Numbered from the stretch's first letter, positions 24,131 through 33,183 are shown. The stretch: 50,483 nucleotides of DNA from Actinomycetes bacterium (GCA_021791635.1 JAJYWF010000006.1:1-50483); one strand, 5' to 3'. Made by a program: numbers and translations. Notes: generated by a model from the letters alone, not told the origin.

Positions 24131-25621
24131 GTGGCGACTCCCAAGGTGTACGGGATCGAGACCGAGTACGGCATTCACACCACCGGTGCTGACGCCAACC
24201 CGATCTCTGCATCCTCCCTCCTGGTGAACGCCTATATGGCCCAGGTGGATCGGAAGATCGACTGGGACTTCGAGGACGAGACCCCGGGCAACGACGCTCG
24301 TGGGTTCGCCCGCGAGGGAGCGACCCCACCTATGGTCGAGACCCACCTGGCGAACACGGTCCTCACCAACGGAGCGCGGTTCTACGTGGATCACGCCCAC
24401 CCCGAGTACTCGTCTCCCGAGTGCGCCGATCCCCTCCAGCTCGTCGTGTACGACAAGGCCGGTGAGGAGGTGCTCCGCCGTTCGATGAAGGCGGCGGCCG
24501 GCCTTTTCCCCGAGAGCCCTCCGGTCGTCGTGTACAAGAACAACTCGGACGGCAAGGGGAACTCCTATGGGTGCCACGAGAACTACCTCATGGACCGCAG
24601 CGTCCCGTTCTCGTCGGTGGTCGAGGGCGTCGTGCCCCACTTCGTGTCCCGCCTGATCTTCACCGGTGCCGGCAAAGTCGGCGTGGAGACCCCGGTCATG
24701 GACCGCGCGACCGTGCCCTTCCAGATCAGCCAGAGGGCCGAGTTCATCGAAGAGGTGGTCGGCCTGGAGACGACGTTGAAGCGCCCCATCGTGAACACCC
24801 GGGACGAGCCCCACGCCGACCCGACCCGGTACCGCCGGCTCCATGTCATCGTCGGGGACGCCAATTTGTCCGAAGTCGCCATCCTGCTCAAAGTGGGGAC
24901 CACGGCGATCATCCTCGCCATGATCGAAGACGACGCCCTCCCGTCGCGCCCTATCGTGCTGGCCGATCCGGTGCGATCTATTCACTCCGTCTCTGCCGAC
25001 CTGACCTTGTCCCGCCCCCTCGAGCTCGCCGACGGGACCTCTGCTACGGCCCTCGAGATCCAGTGGGAACTGTTCACCGCAGCCCGAAAGTACGCCGAAG
25101 AGCACGGCCTGGGGGCGGTCGGAGACGAGAGCGTGGCCCACGACGTGCTCGACCGCTGGGAGTCGGTCCTGCACGGACTGGAGACTGATCCGGCGACCAT
25201 GGCCCACGAGCTCGACTGGGTGGCCAAGCACCAGATCATGGAGGCGTACCGGGATCGGCACGGCTGTGGGTGGGAGGACGGTCGGCTGGCCGCCCTGGAC
25301 CTCCAGTACCACGACCTGCGCCCGGAGCGCTCCCTCTACGACCGCTTGGACATGGTCCGGCTCGTGGACCCCGGTACCGTCTCGCTGGCGGTGACCGAGC
25401 CTCCCCGAACCACCAGGGCGTGGTTCCGGGGCCAGTGCCTGGCCCGCTGGCCCGACGCCGTCGTGGCCGCGAACTGGGACTCTGTGATATTCGACCTCGG
25501 TTCGGATCCACTTCGTCGGGTCCCTATGATGGACCCACTGAAGGGAACCGCCGCGCACACCGAAGCTCTACTGGAGCGGAGCGCCGGCCCGGCGGAGCTC
25601 TTGGAACGACTGAGCGAATGA
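24131..25621 (+). CDS. dop: Pup deamidase / depupylase
   Basis: A 496-residue member of the carboxylate-amine ligase-like Dop/PafA family. Dop deamidates the C-terminal Gln of Pup to Glu and also removes Pup from substrates. YGIETEYGIH near the N-terminus holds a nucleotide/Mg glutamate. The Dop-loop that separates Dop from PafA is present (acidic WDFEDETPGNDARG region), then YVDHAHPEYSSPEC with the catalytic Asp, [11 protein letters not shown] and NTRDEPHAD. It lies directly before pup, and the Pup here ends in Gln, so Dop activity is needed for pupylation. Confidence 0.96.
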   Translation: MATPKVYGIETEYGIHTTGADANPISASSLLVNAYMAQVDRKIDWDFEDETPGNDARGFAREGATPPMVETHLANTVLTNGARFYVDHAHPEYSSPECADPLQLVVYDKAGEEVLRRSMKAAAGLFPESPPVVVYKNNSDGKGNSYGCHENYLMDRSVPFSSVVEGVVPHFVSRLIFTGAGKVGVETPVMDRATVPFQISQRAEFIEEVVGLETTLKRPIVNTRDEPHADPTRYRRLHVIVGDANLSEVAILLKVGTTAIILAMIEDDALPSRPIVLADPVRSIHSVSADLTLSRPLELADGTSATALEIQWELFTAARKYAEEHGLGAVGDESVAHDVLDRWESVLHGLETDPATMAHELDWVAKHQIMEAYRDRHGCGWEDGRLAALDLQYHDLRPERSLYDRLDMVRLVDPGTVSLAVTEPPRTTRAWFRGQCLARWPDAVVAANWDSVIFDLGSDPLRRVPMMDPLKGTAAHTEALLERSAGPAELLERLSE

Positions 25622-25656
25622 CGAGCGTCATCGTTCGACCGACGATCACACGACGA

Positions 25657-25676
25657 GGCGCCCGGGAACGGGCGCC
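25657..25676 (+). promoter_or_regulatory. 8-bp GC hairpin with GGAA tetraloop between dop and pup
   Basis: GGCGCCCG, GGAA, CGGGCGCC: a perfect stem capped by a GNRA-type tetraloop, in the 71-base gap between dop and pup. Its base is 3-4 bases from the GAGGGG Shine-Dalgarno of pup. It has no T-tract, so terminator function is doubtful; mRNA protection or processing, or control of pup translation, are possible. Confidence 0.6.
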
Positions 25677-25692
25677 ACGAGGGGACTGAAGC

Positions 25693-25887
25693 ATGCCGGA
25701 GCGAGAGCAGAAGCGGAAGAGTGCTCCCGAGAGGAACGAGGAGGAAACGGTCGATGCCGCCCCCTCCCAGGTGAAGGGGGAGCGTCTGAAGGCCGATCTC
25801 GACGAGTTGCTCGACGAGATCGACGAGGTCCTCGAAGACAATGCCGAGGAATTCGTGAGGAACTACGTCCAGAAGGGCGGCCAGTAG
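25693..25887 (+). CDS. pup: prokaryotic ubiquitin-like protein Pup
   Basis: A 64-residue intrinsically disordered protein that is ligated through its C-terminus to substrate lysines as a degradation tag. The N-terminal half is charged and flexible; the helix-forming middle (ERLKADLDELLDEIDEVLED) binds the ARC coiled coil; the end is VQKGGQ, so the gene encodes the Gln form that Dop must deamidate. The ATG at 25693 has GAGGGG upstream. The stop is 6 bases before prcB. Confidence 0.97.
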   Translation: MPEREQKRKSAPERNEEETVDAAPSQVKGERLKADLDELLDEIDEVLEDNAEEFVRNYVQKGGQ

Positions 25888-25893
25888 GCCCCC

Positions 25894-26715
25894 GTGGCAC
25901 TTCCCATCTTCCCGCCGACCGAAGACCCCGGACCCGACTTCGCCAGCCTCCTCCGGCGCTCGGGTCTGCCGGCGCGCCACGGCGACGTTCCGATCCCGGT
26001 GCGCCACGCCACCACCGTCGTCGCACTGCGTTTTGCCGACGGCGTGGTGATGGCCGGTGACCGGAGAGCGACCGAGGGTCATGCCATCGCCCACCGAGAG
26101 ATGGAGAAGGTGTTCCCGGCCGACCGCTTCTCGGCAGTGGCCATCGCCGGCGCTGCCGGGTTCGCCGTGGAGATGGTCCGGCTCTTCCAAGTACAGCTCG
26201 AGCACTACGAGAAGGTGGAGGGCGTGAGCCTGAGCCTGGAGGGCAAGGCCAACCAGCTGGCCCAGATGGTCCGACAGCATCTCCCCTTGGCCATGCAGGG
26301 GCTGGCGGTCGTCCCGCTGTTCGCCGGCTTCGACCTCAGGCGGCGGATCGGTCGGATCTTCACCTACGACGTCACTGGCGGGCACTACGAAGAGGCCGAC
26401 TTCCAGGCCACCGGCTCGGGCGGACGGGACGCACGGACGACCATCAAGCTCGGGTTCAAGGACGGACTGAGCCGCGACGACGCCGTCGAGCTCGCCGTCC
26501 AGGCCCTCTACGAGGCCGCCGACGAGGACTCCGGGACGGGGGGACCCGATCTGGTGCGCGGGATCTACCCGCTCGTCGCCGTGGTCACCGAGGACGGGTA
26601 CTCCACGGTTCCCGAAGCCGAGGTCGCCGAACGGTTCGCCGCCCTGATCGAGCGACGACAGACCGAGTACCGGCTCCGGGGGACCGTGACCCACGGGGGA
26701 GGTGAGCCGACATGA
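25894..26715 (+). CDS. prcB: 20S proteasome beta subunit
   Basis: A 273-residue catalytic proteasome subunit. Autocleavage would occur before Thr40 in HATTVVALRFADGVV, leaving Thr40 as the N-terminal nucleophile; the 39-residue propeptide fits the family. MAGDRRATEG and KVFPADRFSAVAIAG are typical. The residue before the nucleophile is Ala, not the usual Gly. The GTG at 25894 follows pup closely, and the stop overlaps prcA (ATGA 26712-26715), consistent with equal production of both ring types. Confidence 0.96.
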   Translation: MALPIFPPTEDPGPDFASLLRRSGLPARHGDVPIPVRHATTVVALRFADGVVMAGDRRATEGHAIAHREMEKVFPADRFSAVAIAGAAGFAVEMVRLFQVQLEHYEKVEGVSLSLEGKANQLAQMVRQHLPLAMQGLAVVPLFAGFDLRRRIGRIFTYDVTGGHYEEADFQATGSGGRDARTTIKLGFKDGLSRDDAVELAVQALYEAADEDSGTGGPDLVRGIYPLVAVVTEDGYSTVPEAEVAERFAALIERRQTEYRLRGTVTHGGGEPT

Positions 26716-27515
26716 CCATGCCCTTCTACGTGGCCCCCGAGCAGGTCATGAAGGATCGGGCCGAGTACGCACAGAAGGGCATAGCCCGCGGCCGGTCCCT
26801 GGTGGCCACCCTCTTCGCCGACGGCATCCTGATCGTCGCCGACAATCCTTCCCACTCGCTGCACAAGATCAGTGAGATCTACGACCGCATCGCCTTCGCC
26901 GGGGTCGGGAAGTACAACGAGTACGACCAGCTTCGCGTGGCCGGCGTGCGCCATGCCGACACCAAGGGGTTCACCTTCAGCCGCGAAGACGTCGACGCCC
27001 GCTCCCTGGCCAACCTCTACGCCCAGTTCCTCGGCAACGTGTTCACCCACGAGATGAAGCCTCTCGAAGTCGAGATCCTGGTCGCCGAGCTCGGGGCCGA
27101 CGGACGCTCCGACCAGCTGTACCACATCGCCTATGAGGGGACCATCACCGACGAGAACCGGTTCGCGGTCCTCGGGGGTGACGCCGAGACCATCGCCGAG
27201 CGCGTCGCCGCCGGCTGGAGCGGCACGGCGGCGTTGCCGGACGCGCTTCGGGCTACGGTGACGGCTCTGGGCGGTCCGGGACGGTCACTGGGGCCCGGTG
27301 ACCTCGAGGTCGCCGTACTGAGCCGGCGCAACGGGCGGCGGACGTTCCGACGCATCAGCGAGGAGGAGATCAGCGCCGTCCTGAGCTCCGAGGAGCCCAC
27401 CGGGAACGCCCCGAGCCGTCAGGAGCCCGTCGCTGGGTCCGACGCCGAAGCAGCCAGCTCCTCCACCGATGACGGAGCAGCCGGCGACGGGAGCGAGCCG
27501 GATCCTCCGAAGTAG
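26712..27515 (+). CDS. prcA: 20S proteasome alpha subunit
   Basis: A 267-residue non-catalytic ring subunit that forms the gate and docks the ATPase C-terminus. The N-terminus MPFYVAPEQVMKDRAEYAQKG followed by GRSLVATLFADGILIVADNP matches actinobacterial PrcA, as does KYNEYDQLRVAGVRHAD. The last about 45 residues are a Ser/Glu/Asp-rich flexible tail. It overlaps prcB by ATGA, and pafA starts about 36 bases later with its own -10 box. Confidence 0.96.
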   Translation: MTMPFYVAPEQVMKDRAEYAQKGIARGRSLVATLFADGILIVADNPSHSLHKISEIYDRIAFAGVGKYNEYDQLRVAGVRHADTKGFTFSREDVDARSLANLYAQFLGNVFTHEMKPLEVEILVAELGADGRSDQLYHIAYEGTITDENRFAVLGGDAETIAERVAAGWSGTAALPDALRATVTALGGPGRSLGPGDLEVAVLSRRNGRRTFRRISEEEISAVLSSEEPTGNAPSRQEPVAGSDAEAASSSTDDGAAGDGSEPDPPK

Positions 27516-27538
27516 ATCCGGTCGCGTCGTACCGACGC

Positions 27539-27544
27539 TACGGT
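27539..27544 (+). promoter_or_regulatory. -10 box (TACGGT) 7 bases before pafA
   Basis: TACGGT with a 7-base spacer to the GTG at 27552, which is the start matching the family N-terminus. This predicts a leaderless pafA mRNA. There is no Shine-Dalgarno sequence at this start. Confidence 0.45.
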
Positions 27545-27551
27545 GAAGTAC

Positions 27552-28910
27552 GTGCAACGTCGGATCTTCGGGCTCGAGAACGAGTACGGAGTGACGTTCA
27601 CGCTTCGCGGCCAGCGCCGTCTCAGCCCCGACGAGGTCGCCCGCTACCTCTTCCGTCGGGTGGTCAGCTGGGGAAGGTCGTCCAACGTGTTCTTGGAGAA
27701 CGGCGCCCGCCTGTACTTGGACGTCGGAAGCCATCCCGAGTACGCCACGCCTGAGTGCGACCGGGTGACCGACCTGGTCACCCATGACAAGGCGGGGGAG
27801 TGGATCCTCATGCAGCTCGTGAGCGGTGCGCAGTCCCGGCTCAGGGACGAGGGCATCAGAGGGGACGTCTACCTCTTCAAGAACAACACCGATTCGGCCG
27901 GGAACTCCTACGGGTGCCACGAGAACTACCTGACCGAGCGCAACGACGAATTCAACCGGTACGCGGAGGTGCTCATCCCCTTCCTCGTGAGCCGCCAGAT
28001 CTACGCCGGTGCCGGAAAGGTCCTGGTGACGGCCCGGGGAGCGATCTTCTGCCTCAGCCAACGGGCGGAGCACATCTGGGAGGGCGTCTCGTCGGCGACG
28101 ACCCGCAGTCGCCCCATCATCAATACGCGCGACGAGCCACACGCCGATGCCGAGCGCTACCGACGCCTCCACGTGATCGTCGGGGACTCGAACATGAGCG
28201 AGTACGCCACGTTCCTCAAAGTGGGGGCTACGAGCCTCCTTCTGTCCATGCTCGAAGATCCCTCGACCGTCCTGCGGGACCTGACCCTGGAGAACCCCAT
28301 CCGGGCTATCCGGGAGATCAGCCACGACATCACCGGACGGCGACGCGTCCGGCTCGCCAACGGGCGTGAGATGACGGCACTCCAGATCCAGGGCGAGTAC
28401 CTCGAACGGGCCCTGCGGTTCCGCGATCGCAAGGGGGTGACGCCAGACGAGGACCAGGCTCTCGACATGTGGGAGCACTGCCTCAAGGGTCTCGAGACGG
28501 ATCCGCTCTCGTTGTGGCGGGAGTGCGACTGGGTGGCTAAGTACCGCCTGGTCGAAGCCATGCGCCAACGTCACGAGATCCCCATGACCCACCCCAAGAT
28601 CGCCATGATCGACCTCTCGTACCACGACGTCGATCGTTCACGCGGGCTGTACTACCGCCTCCAACGCCGGGACCAGGTGGACCGTACGACCACTGATGCC
28701 GCGATCGCCGCGGCGATGACCCAGCCACCGCAGACCACCCGGGCCCGGTTGCGCGGAAGCTTCGTGAGTCGGGCCAAGGAGCGCCGGAGGGACTTCACCG
28801 TGGACTGGGTGCACCTCAAGCTGAACGACCAGGCCCAGCGCACCGTGCTGTTGAAAGACCCCTTCAAGTCCCACGACGATCGGGTGGAACGCCTGATCGC
28901 CAGCTTGTGA
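27552..28910 (+). CDS. pafA: Pup-protein ligase
   Basis: A 452-residue ligase that phosphorylates the C-terminal Glu of Pup and joins it to substrate lysines. [18 protein letters not shown] at the start matches the known family N-terminus (MQRRI), so the GTG at 27552 is preferred over one 9 bases earlier. It has [19 protein letters not shown], the catalytic-loop [53 protein letters not shown] and [13 protein letters not shown]. The Dop-loop is absent, which separates it from Dop. In mycobacteria pafB and pafC follow; here lepB follows instead. Confidence 0.96.
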   Translation: MQRRIFGLENEYGVTFTLRGQRRLSPDEVARYLFRRVVSWGRSSNVFLENGARLYLDVGSHPEYATPECDRVTDLVTHDKAGEWILMQLVSGAQSRLRDEGIRGDVYLFKNNTDSAGNSYGCHENYLTERNDEFNRYAEVLIPFLVSRQIYAGAGKVLVTARGAIFCLSQRAEHIWEGVSSATTRSRPIINTRDEPHADAERYRRLHVIVGDSNMSEYATFLKVGATSLLLSMLEDPSTVLRDLTLENPIRAIREISHDITGRRRVRLANGREMTALQIQGEYLERALRFRDRKGVTPDEDQALDMWEHCLKGLETDPLSLWRECDWVAKYRLVEAMRQRHEIPMTHPKIAMIDLSYHDVDRSRGLYYRLQRRDQVDRTTTDAAIAAAMTQPPQTTRARLRGSFVSRAKERRRDFTVDWVHLKLNDQAQRTVLLKDPFKSHDDRVERLIASL

Positions 28911-28920
28911 CGTTCTGAGG

Positions 28921-28926
28921 TAGCGT
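28921..28926 (+). promoter_or_regulatory. -10 box (TAGCGT) 9 bases before lepB
   Basis: TAGCGT lies in the 25-base gap after pafA, with 9 bases to the GTG of lepB at 28936. No Shine-Dalgarno is visible, so the mRNA would have a leader of only a few bases. Confidence 0.4.
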
Positions 28927-28935
28927 TTCGCCCTC

Positions 28936-29652
28936 GTGCACCCAGACCAGCCTGACGACGTCGCCGGGGGTGGACCGCACATTCCCTCCGCCCCCGGTAT
29001 CGGTACATCTTGGTCGGCCCCGGTCGGTACCGGCCTCCCTGACACGACCACCCCGCCCGCTCCGGGCGGCGTTCCCCGGGACGTCGCACCTGTTCCGCCG
29101 CGGCGGCGACATCGGAGGACCCGGCGCTGGATCGTGGAGTGGGTGGTGGTCATCCTGCTGGCCCTGGTGGTCGCCGTGGTGGTCCGCAGCTTCGTCTTCC
29201 AGACCTTCTTCATCCCGTCGGGCTCGATGGAGCCCACGCTCCAGATCGGAGACCGGATCGTCGTCGACAAGGTCGCCTTCCACCTCCATCCGGTCGAGCG
29301 GGGCGACATCGTGGTGTTCCGCCGGCCACCGAAGGAAGCATCGCTCTGTGCACCCCCTGAGGTCACAGACCTGGTGAAACGGGTCATCGGCCTCCCCACA
29401 GAGACCATCTCGGCCCACGGTGGCCAGGTGTACATCACAGGCAAGCTGCTGGCGGAGCCGTGGCTGCCAAAGACGTTCGCCTATACGGCCCCTTTCGGAC
29501 CGGTGAAGATCCCCAAAGGTGACTACTTCATGATGGGCGACCACCGGACAAACTCCTGCGACAGCCGCTCGTGGGGCCCCTTGCCGGGCTCCTATATCGT
29601 CGGAGAGGTGGTCATGCGCATCTGGCCTCCGGGGCGGATCCATATCTTCTGA
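28936..29652 (+). CDS. lepB: signal peptidase I
   Basis: A 238-residue membrane-bound serine protease that removes signal peptides. A Pro/Gly-rich cytoplasmic N-terminus and RRRHRRTRR precede one membrane span (about 66-84). The catalytic Ser97 is in IPSGSMEPTL and the catalytic Lys112 in DRIVVDKVAF; RGDIVVF, VKRVIGLP and MMGDHRTNSCDSRSWGP complete the family boxes. It occupies the position between pafA and tatA that holds pafB/pafC in mycobacteria, and may serve Tat-exported preproteins of the next genes. Confidence 0.96.
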   Translation: MHPDQPDDVAGGGPHIPSAPGIGTSWSAPVGTGLPDTTTPPAPGGVPRDVAPVPPRRRHRRTRRWIVEWVVVILLALVVAVVVRSFVFQTFFIPSGSMEPTLQIGDRIVVDKVAFHLHPVERGDIVVFRRPPKEASLCAPPEVTDLVKRVIGLPTETISAHGGQVYITGKLLAEPWLPKTFAYTAPFGPVKIPKGDYFMMGDHRTNSCDSRSWGPLPGSYIVGEVVMRIWPPGRIHIF

Positions 29653-29676
29653 GCCCGGCGCGGCACGGCCCTTCGG

Positions 29677-29682
29677 TAGGAT
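29677..29682 (+). promoter_or_regulatory. -10 box (TAGGAT) 7 bases before tatA
   Basis: TAGGAT followed by 7 bases and the ATG of tatA at 29690. It predicts leaderless tatA mRNA separate from lepB. No -35 is recognisable. Confidence 0.5.
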
Positions 29683-29689
29683 CGGGCCC

Positions 29690-30124
29690 ATGCTGGACCT
29701 CACACCGGTCAAGCTCCTGATCCTGTTCATCGTGGTGATGGTCCTGGCCGGGCCCGACAAGCTGCCCCAGGTGGCTCGACAGCTCGGTGCCGGATGGCGG
29801 AAGGTCCAGGACTACCGTGACCGAATCGACCAGGAGGTCCGCCAGAACATCCCGGACCTCCCCTCGTCCGAAGAGATCGTCCGCTTCGCCCGGTCACCCA
29901 TCTCTCTCCTGAACCAGTTGGCCAGTTCCGGAACCGACGATGCCCTGGTCGAGGACCCCGCCAGCCCCGGCCACCCTCGGGTGTCCGACGACGCCGCTTG
30001 GCCTGAGGACCGCCTCGATCCCCAGGCAGCCTCCGCCGACATCCGGCGAACGAACGGCGGGACCGGATCGTCGGGCGCCGATCCCTCGGCGGTGTGGCTG
30101 TCCGACGACCCGAGCATGAACTGA
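29690..30124 (+). CDS. tatA: twin-arginine translocase TatA/TatB subunit
   Basis: A 144-residue Tat component. The N-terminal membrane span VKLLILFIVVMVLAGPDKLP (about 6-25) with the Gly-Pro hinge leads into the amphipathic helix QVARQLGAGWRKVQDYRDRI and a long acidic, Pro/Ser-rich tail. The tail length and QVARQLG are more TatB-like than a short TatA, and only one such gene is present, so it could act in either role. tatC starts at the very next base. Confidence 0.88.
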   Translation: MLDLTPVKLLILFIVVMVLAGPDKLPQVARQLGAGWRKVQDYRDRIDQEVRQNIPDLPSSEEIVRFARSPISLLNQLASSGTDDALVEDPASPGHPRVSDDAAWPEDRLDPQAASADIRRTNGGTGSSGADPSAVWLSDDPSMN

Positions 30125-30871
30125 GTGCCGATCCCGGTGGTGGGTCGCAGGAGCCGGCCGAGCCCGGACGCCATGACGCTGGCCGAACACCTGGCCGAGC
30201 TCCGTCGTCGCATGATCATCGCGGTGGCCGCCTTCGTCGTCGCTGCCACCGTGGCCGCCGTCTTCTACAACTGGTTCCTCGGGGTGCTCCAGCATCCCTA
30301 CTGCCACGTACGTCCCCATGCCTGCCGCTTCTATGTGACCGGACCTCTCGATCCCCTGAGCCTCCGGGTGGAGATGGCCGCCTTCGGTGGACTGGTCCTG
30401 GCCTCGCCGGTCATCTTGTGGCAGATGTGGAGGTTCATCACCCCTGGGCTCAGGGATCAAGAGAAGCGCTATGTCGTACCGTTCGTGCTCGTGTCCGTGG
30501 TGCTCTTCCTCTCGGGGTGCGCGACCGCCTACCTCATTTTCCCCCACGCTCTGGAGTTCCTCATCTCTGTCGGTGGCCCCCACCTCTTCGAGATCCTCAG
30601 CCCCAACAGCTACCTGAACCTGATCTTGCTGATGATGGTCCTGTTCGGGCTGTCCTTCGAGTTCCCGGTCGTGCTCGTGGCCTTGGAGCTGGTCCGGGTG
30701 GTCACCCCCGCCCAGCTCCTCCACTGGTGGCGCTGGTCGGTCATCGCCATCACCGCAGCCGCCGCCATCTTCACTCCTAGCTCCGATCCGTTCTCGATGC
30801 TGGCGCTGGCGGTCCCGCTGGTCGTCTTCTACTTCGCTGCCATCGGCGTCGGCAAGCTGCTGGGACGGTGA
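30125..30871 (+). CDS. tatC: twin-arginine translocase TatC subunit
   Basis: A 248-residue six-span membrane receptor for folded, twin-arginine-signalled proteins. MTLAEHLAELRRRMIIAVAAF is the TatC N-terminal signature, with FYVTGPLDPLSLRVEMA, WRFITPGLRDQEKRY and FGLSFEFPVVLV following. The GTG at 30125 follows the tatA stop directly; the methionine at 30173 (MTLAEHL) is an alternative. It overlaps helY by GTGA (30868-30871). The tatA-tatC-helY order is the same as in mycobacteria. Confidence 0.95.
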   Translation: MPIPVVGRRSRPSPDAMTLAEHLAELRRRMIIAVAAFVVAATVAAVFYNWFLGVLQHPYCHVRPHACRFYVTGPLDPLSLRVEMAAFGGLVLASPVILWQMWRFITPGLRDQEKRYVVPFVLVSVVLFLSGCATAYLIFPHALEFLISVGGPHLFEILSPNSYLNLILLMMVLFGLSFEFPVVLVALELVRVVTPAQLLHWWRWSVIAITAAAAIFTPSSDPFSMLALAVPLVVFYFAAIGVGKLLGR

Positions 30872-33171
30872 CCACCGACCCGGCACAGTTCCGCGATCCC
30901 TTCGTGAGGAGCCTCCGCTTCACCCCCGACCGCTTCCAGCTCGAGTCGATGGACTCGCTGGACCGGGGCCGCTCGGTGCTGGTCTCGGCCCCGACTGGAT
31001 CTGGCAAGACCCTGGTCGCCTCCTATGCAGTGCACCGCGCCCTGTCGGCTGGCGGCAAGGCCTTCTACACCACCCCCCTCAAGGCTCTCTCCAACCAGAA
31101 GCACCGCGAGCTGGTCTCAGAGCACGGGGCCGGTCGAGTTGGCATCCTGACCGGAGACGTCTCGGTACGGCCGTCGGCGCCGGTGGTCGTCATGACCACC
31201 GAAGTGCTCCGCAACATGCTGCTCGCCGGCTCAGACCTCCTCGGGACACTTCACACCGTCGTCCTCGACGAGGTCCACTACCTCCAGGATCCCTACCGGG
31301 GAGGGGTGTGGGAGGAGATCCTCGTGCTCAGTCCACGGGCCATCACGTTCGTCTGCCTCTCGGCCACCGTGGGCAATGCCGACGAGCTCGGCGACTGGCT
31401 TCGTTCCGTCCGTGGACCGACCGACGTGATCGTCGAGCGGGCCCGACCGGTGGCCCTCCGGCATCACATGGCCATCTCCGACACCTCCCGCCATGAGCCC
31501 GGCACTCTTCCGGTCACGTTCCTGCCGCTGTTGGACGGCGGCCGGCCGGCCGGGGCCGGGCTCCGGGTCGACCAGGCGGTGCAGCGCAGCATCCGGCGTC
31601 GTCCGAAGGGCGGGTGGAGCTCCAAGCGCCCGGCAGAGGGCCTCCCGTTCCGCTCTCCCCGGCGAAGTGAGCTGCTCTTGGCTCTCGAGGACGAGGACAG
31701 GCTCCCAGCCATCGTGTTCATCTTCAGCCGCGCCGCGTGTGACGACGCCGTTCGGCAGTGCCTCCACGACGGCCTCCGACTCACCGACCCGGCCCGCAGG
31801 GCCGCGGTCCGCCGGATCGCCGAAGAACGCACCGAAGTCCTGAGCGACGACGATCTGAGCGTGCTGGGCTACTCGGAGTGGCTCGAGGGGCTCGAAGCCG
31901 GGATCACCTCCCACCACGCCGGCCTGGTCCCAGCCTTTCGCGAGACCGTCGAGGAGTGCTTCTCCGCCGGACTGCTCCAGGTGGTGTTCGCCACCGAGAC
32001 GCTCTCCCTCGGCATCAACATGCCCGCTCGTTCCGTGGTCATCGAACGCTTCTCCAAGTACGGGGCCACCGGCCGGGCGACGTTGAGCGCGGGCGAGTAC
32101 ACCCAGCTCACCGGTCGGGCCGGACGCCGAGGCCTCGACGCCGAAGGGCACGCCGTGGTGGTGTGGTCCCCTGAGACCAGCTTCGCCGAAGTGGCCAGGG
32201 TGGCCACGGCATCTCCCTCCGACCTCCGATCCGTGTTCCGCCCGTCGTACAACTTGGCGGTGAACCTGGTCCGGCGCTTCGACCGGTCCACGGCCACGGC
32301 TCTGCTTCGCCAGTCGTTCGCCCAGTGGCAGGCCAGCATCCGCCTGGCCAAGTCCTCCGGCAGGCCATCGGGTCCCGATCAGCTGGTGGACCAGCTGGCC
32401 CGGCGAATGGCCGTCCTCGAAGAGCTGCGCTACGTCGACGGTTGGCGTCTCACCGACTCGGGAGATCGGCTGTCGCGTGTCTACCACGATGCCGATCTCT
32501 TGGTGGCCGAGACGTTGAACAGCACACTCCTCGCCGGCGCCGAGCCGGCGATCCTGGCCGGGGTGCTGTCAGCCCTGGTCTTCGAGCCCCGACGGGCTCG
32601 TCGCAGCTTCGTGCACGGGCGCGGAGTCCGTACCCCCCGAGGTCGCAGCCCAAGACGTCCCGGTCCACCGCCCGCCAGGGGGTCGGTCGTCTCCCTCGGA
32701 ACCCCTGATCCCAGAGCCCGGACACCCGAGCCCCCCCGTACCGGCCGCGGCCACCGCTCCGGGGGCGACCGGCTCGGTGCCGGTCGCCGGGCCGATCTCG
32801 ACGCCCGCATGACCGCCTTGGAAGAACGTGCTGCGGCCGTCCGGGAGATCGAGACCGTCCACCTCGTGCCACCCCAGCGACGTCCCGAGAGAGGGCTGGC
32901 CGGAGCGGTCACCGCCTGGGCTCGCGGTGCACCGTTCCGGACGGCATTGGACCTGGCCGCCACCGACGTGGGTGAAGTGGCTCCCGGTGACTTCGTCCGC
33001 ATCGTCCGCCAGGTGGCGGACTTGGCCGACCAGGTATCCAAGGCCAGCGTGGACCCGGTGATCGCCGCGGCGGCATCGACCGCGGCCCATCTGGTCCAGC
33101 GGGACGTAGCGGCACCGGGGACCCAGGACCCGGTCGTGGCATCCGCGACCGGGGGCGCCGAGCGGTTCTAA
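30868..33171 (+). CDS. helY: Ski2-like DEVH-box RNA helicase HelY
   Basis: A 767-residue superfamily 2 helicase. Walker A APTGSGKT at 41-48, DEVH at 134-137, SAT in CLSATVGN and the motif VI QLTGRAGRRGLD are intact, with the long insert between domains seen in Ski2/Mtr4-like proteins (SRAACDDAV, TSHHAGLVPAFRETVEECF). The C-terminal part has an Arg/Pro/Gly-rich linker around 590-650 and a DSHCT-like end. It is shorter than mycobacterial HelY (about 900), mainly in the C-terminal region. The family is thought to act on RNA turnover. Confidence 0.9.
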   Translation: MTTDPAQFRDPFVRSLRFTPDRFQLESMDSLDRGRSVLVSAPTGSGKTLVASYAVHRALSAGGKAFYTTPLKALSNQKHRELVSEHGAGRVGILTGDVSVRPSAPVVVMTTEVLRNMLLAGSDLLGTLHTVVLDEVHYLQDPYRGGVWEEILVLSPRAITFVCLSATVGNADELGDWLRSVRGPTDVIVERARPVALRHHMAISDTSRHEPGTLPVTFLPLLDGGRPAGAGLRVDQAVQRSIRRRPKGGWSSKRPAEGLPFRSPRRSELLLALEDEDRLPAIVFIFSRAACDDAVRQCLHDGLRLTDPARRAAVRRIAEERTEVLSDDDLSVLGYSEWLEGLEAGITSHHAGLVPAFRETVEECFSAGLLQVVFATETLSLGINMPARSVVIERFSKYGATGRATLSAGEYTQLTGRAGRRGLDAEGHAVVVWSPETSFAEVARVATASPSDLRSVFRPSYNLAVNLVRRFDRSTATALLRQSFAQWQASIRLAKSSGRPSGPDQLVDQLARRMAVLEELRYVDGWRLTDSGDRLSRVYHDADLLVAETLNSTLLAGAEPAILAGVLSALVFEPRRARRSFVHGRGVRTPRGRSPRRPGPPPARGSVVSLGTPDPRARTPEPPRTGRGHRSGGDRLGAGRRADLDARMTALEERAAAVREIETVHLVPPQRRPERGLAGAVTAWARGAPFRTALDLAATDVGEVAPGDFVRIVRQVADLADQVSKASVDPVIAAAASTAAHLVQRDVAAPGTQDPVVASATGGAERF

Positions 33172-33174
33172 TCT
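33169..33174 (+). promoter_or_regulatory. -10 box (TAATCT) 9 bases before the ThyX-like gene
   Basis: TAATCT overlaps the helY stop codon (TAA 33169-33171) and is followed by 9 bases and ATG 33184. The start has no Shine-Dalgarno sequence. Confidence 0.4.
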
Positions 33175-33183
33175 TGCCCGGGC

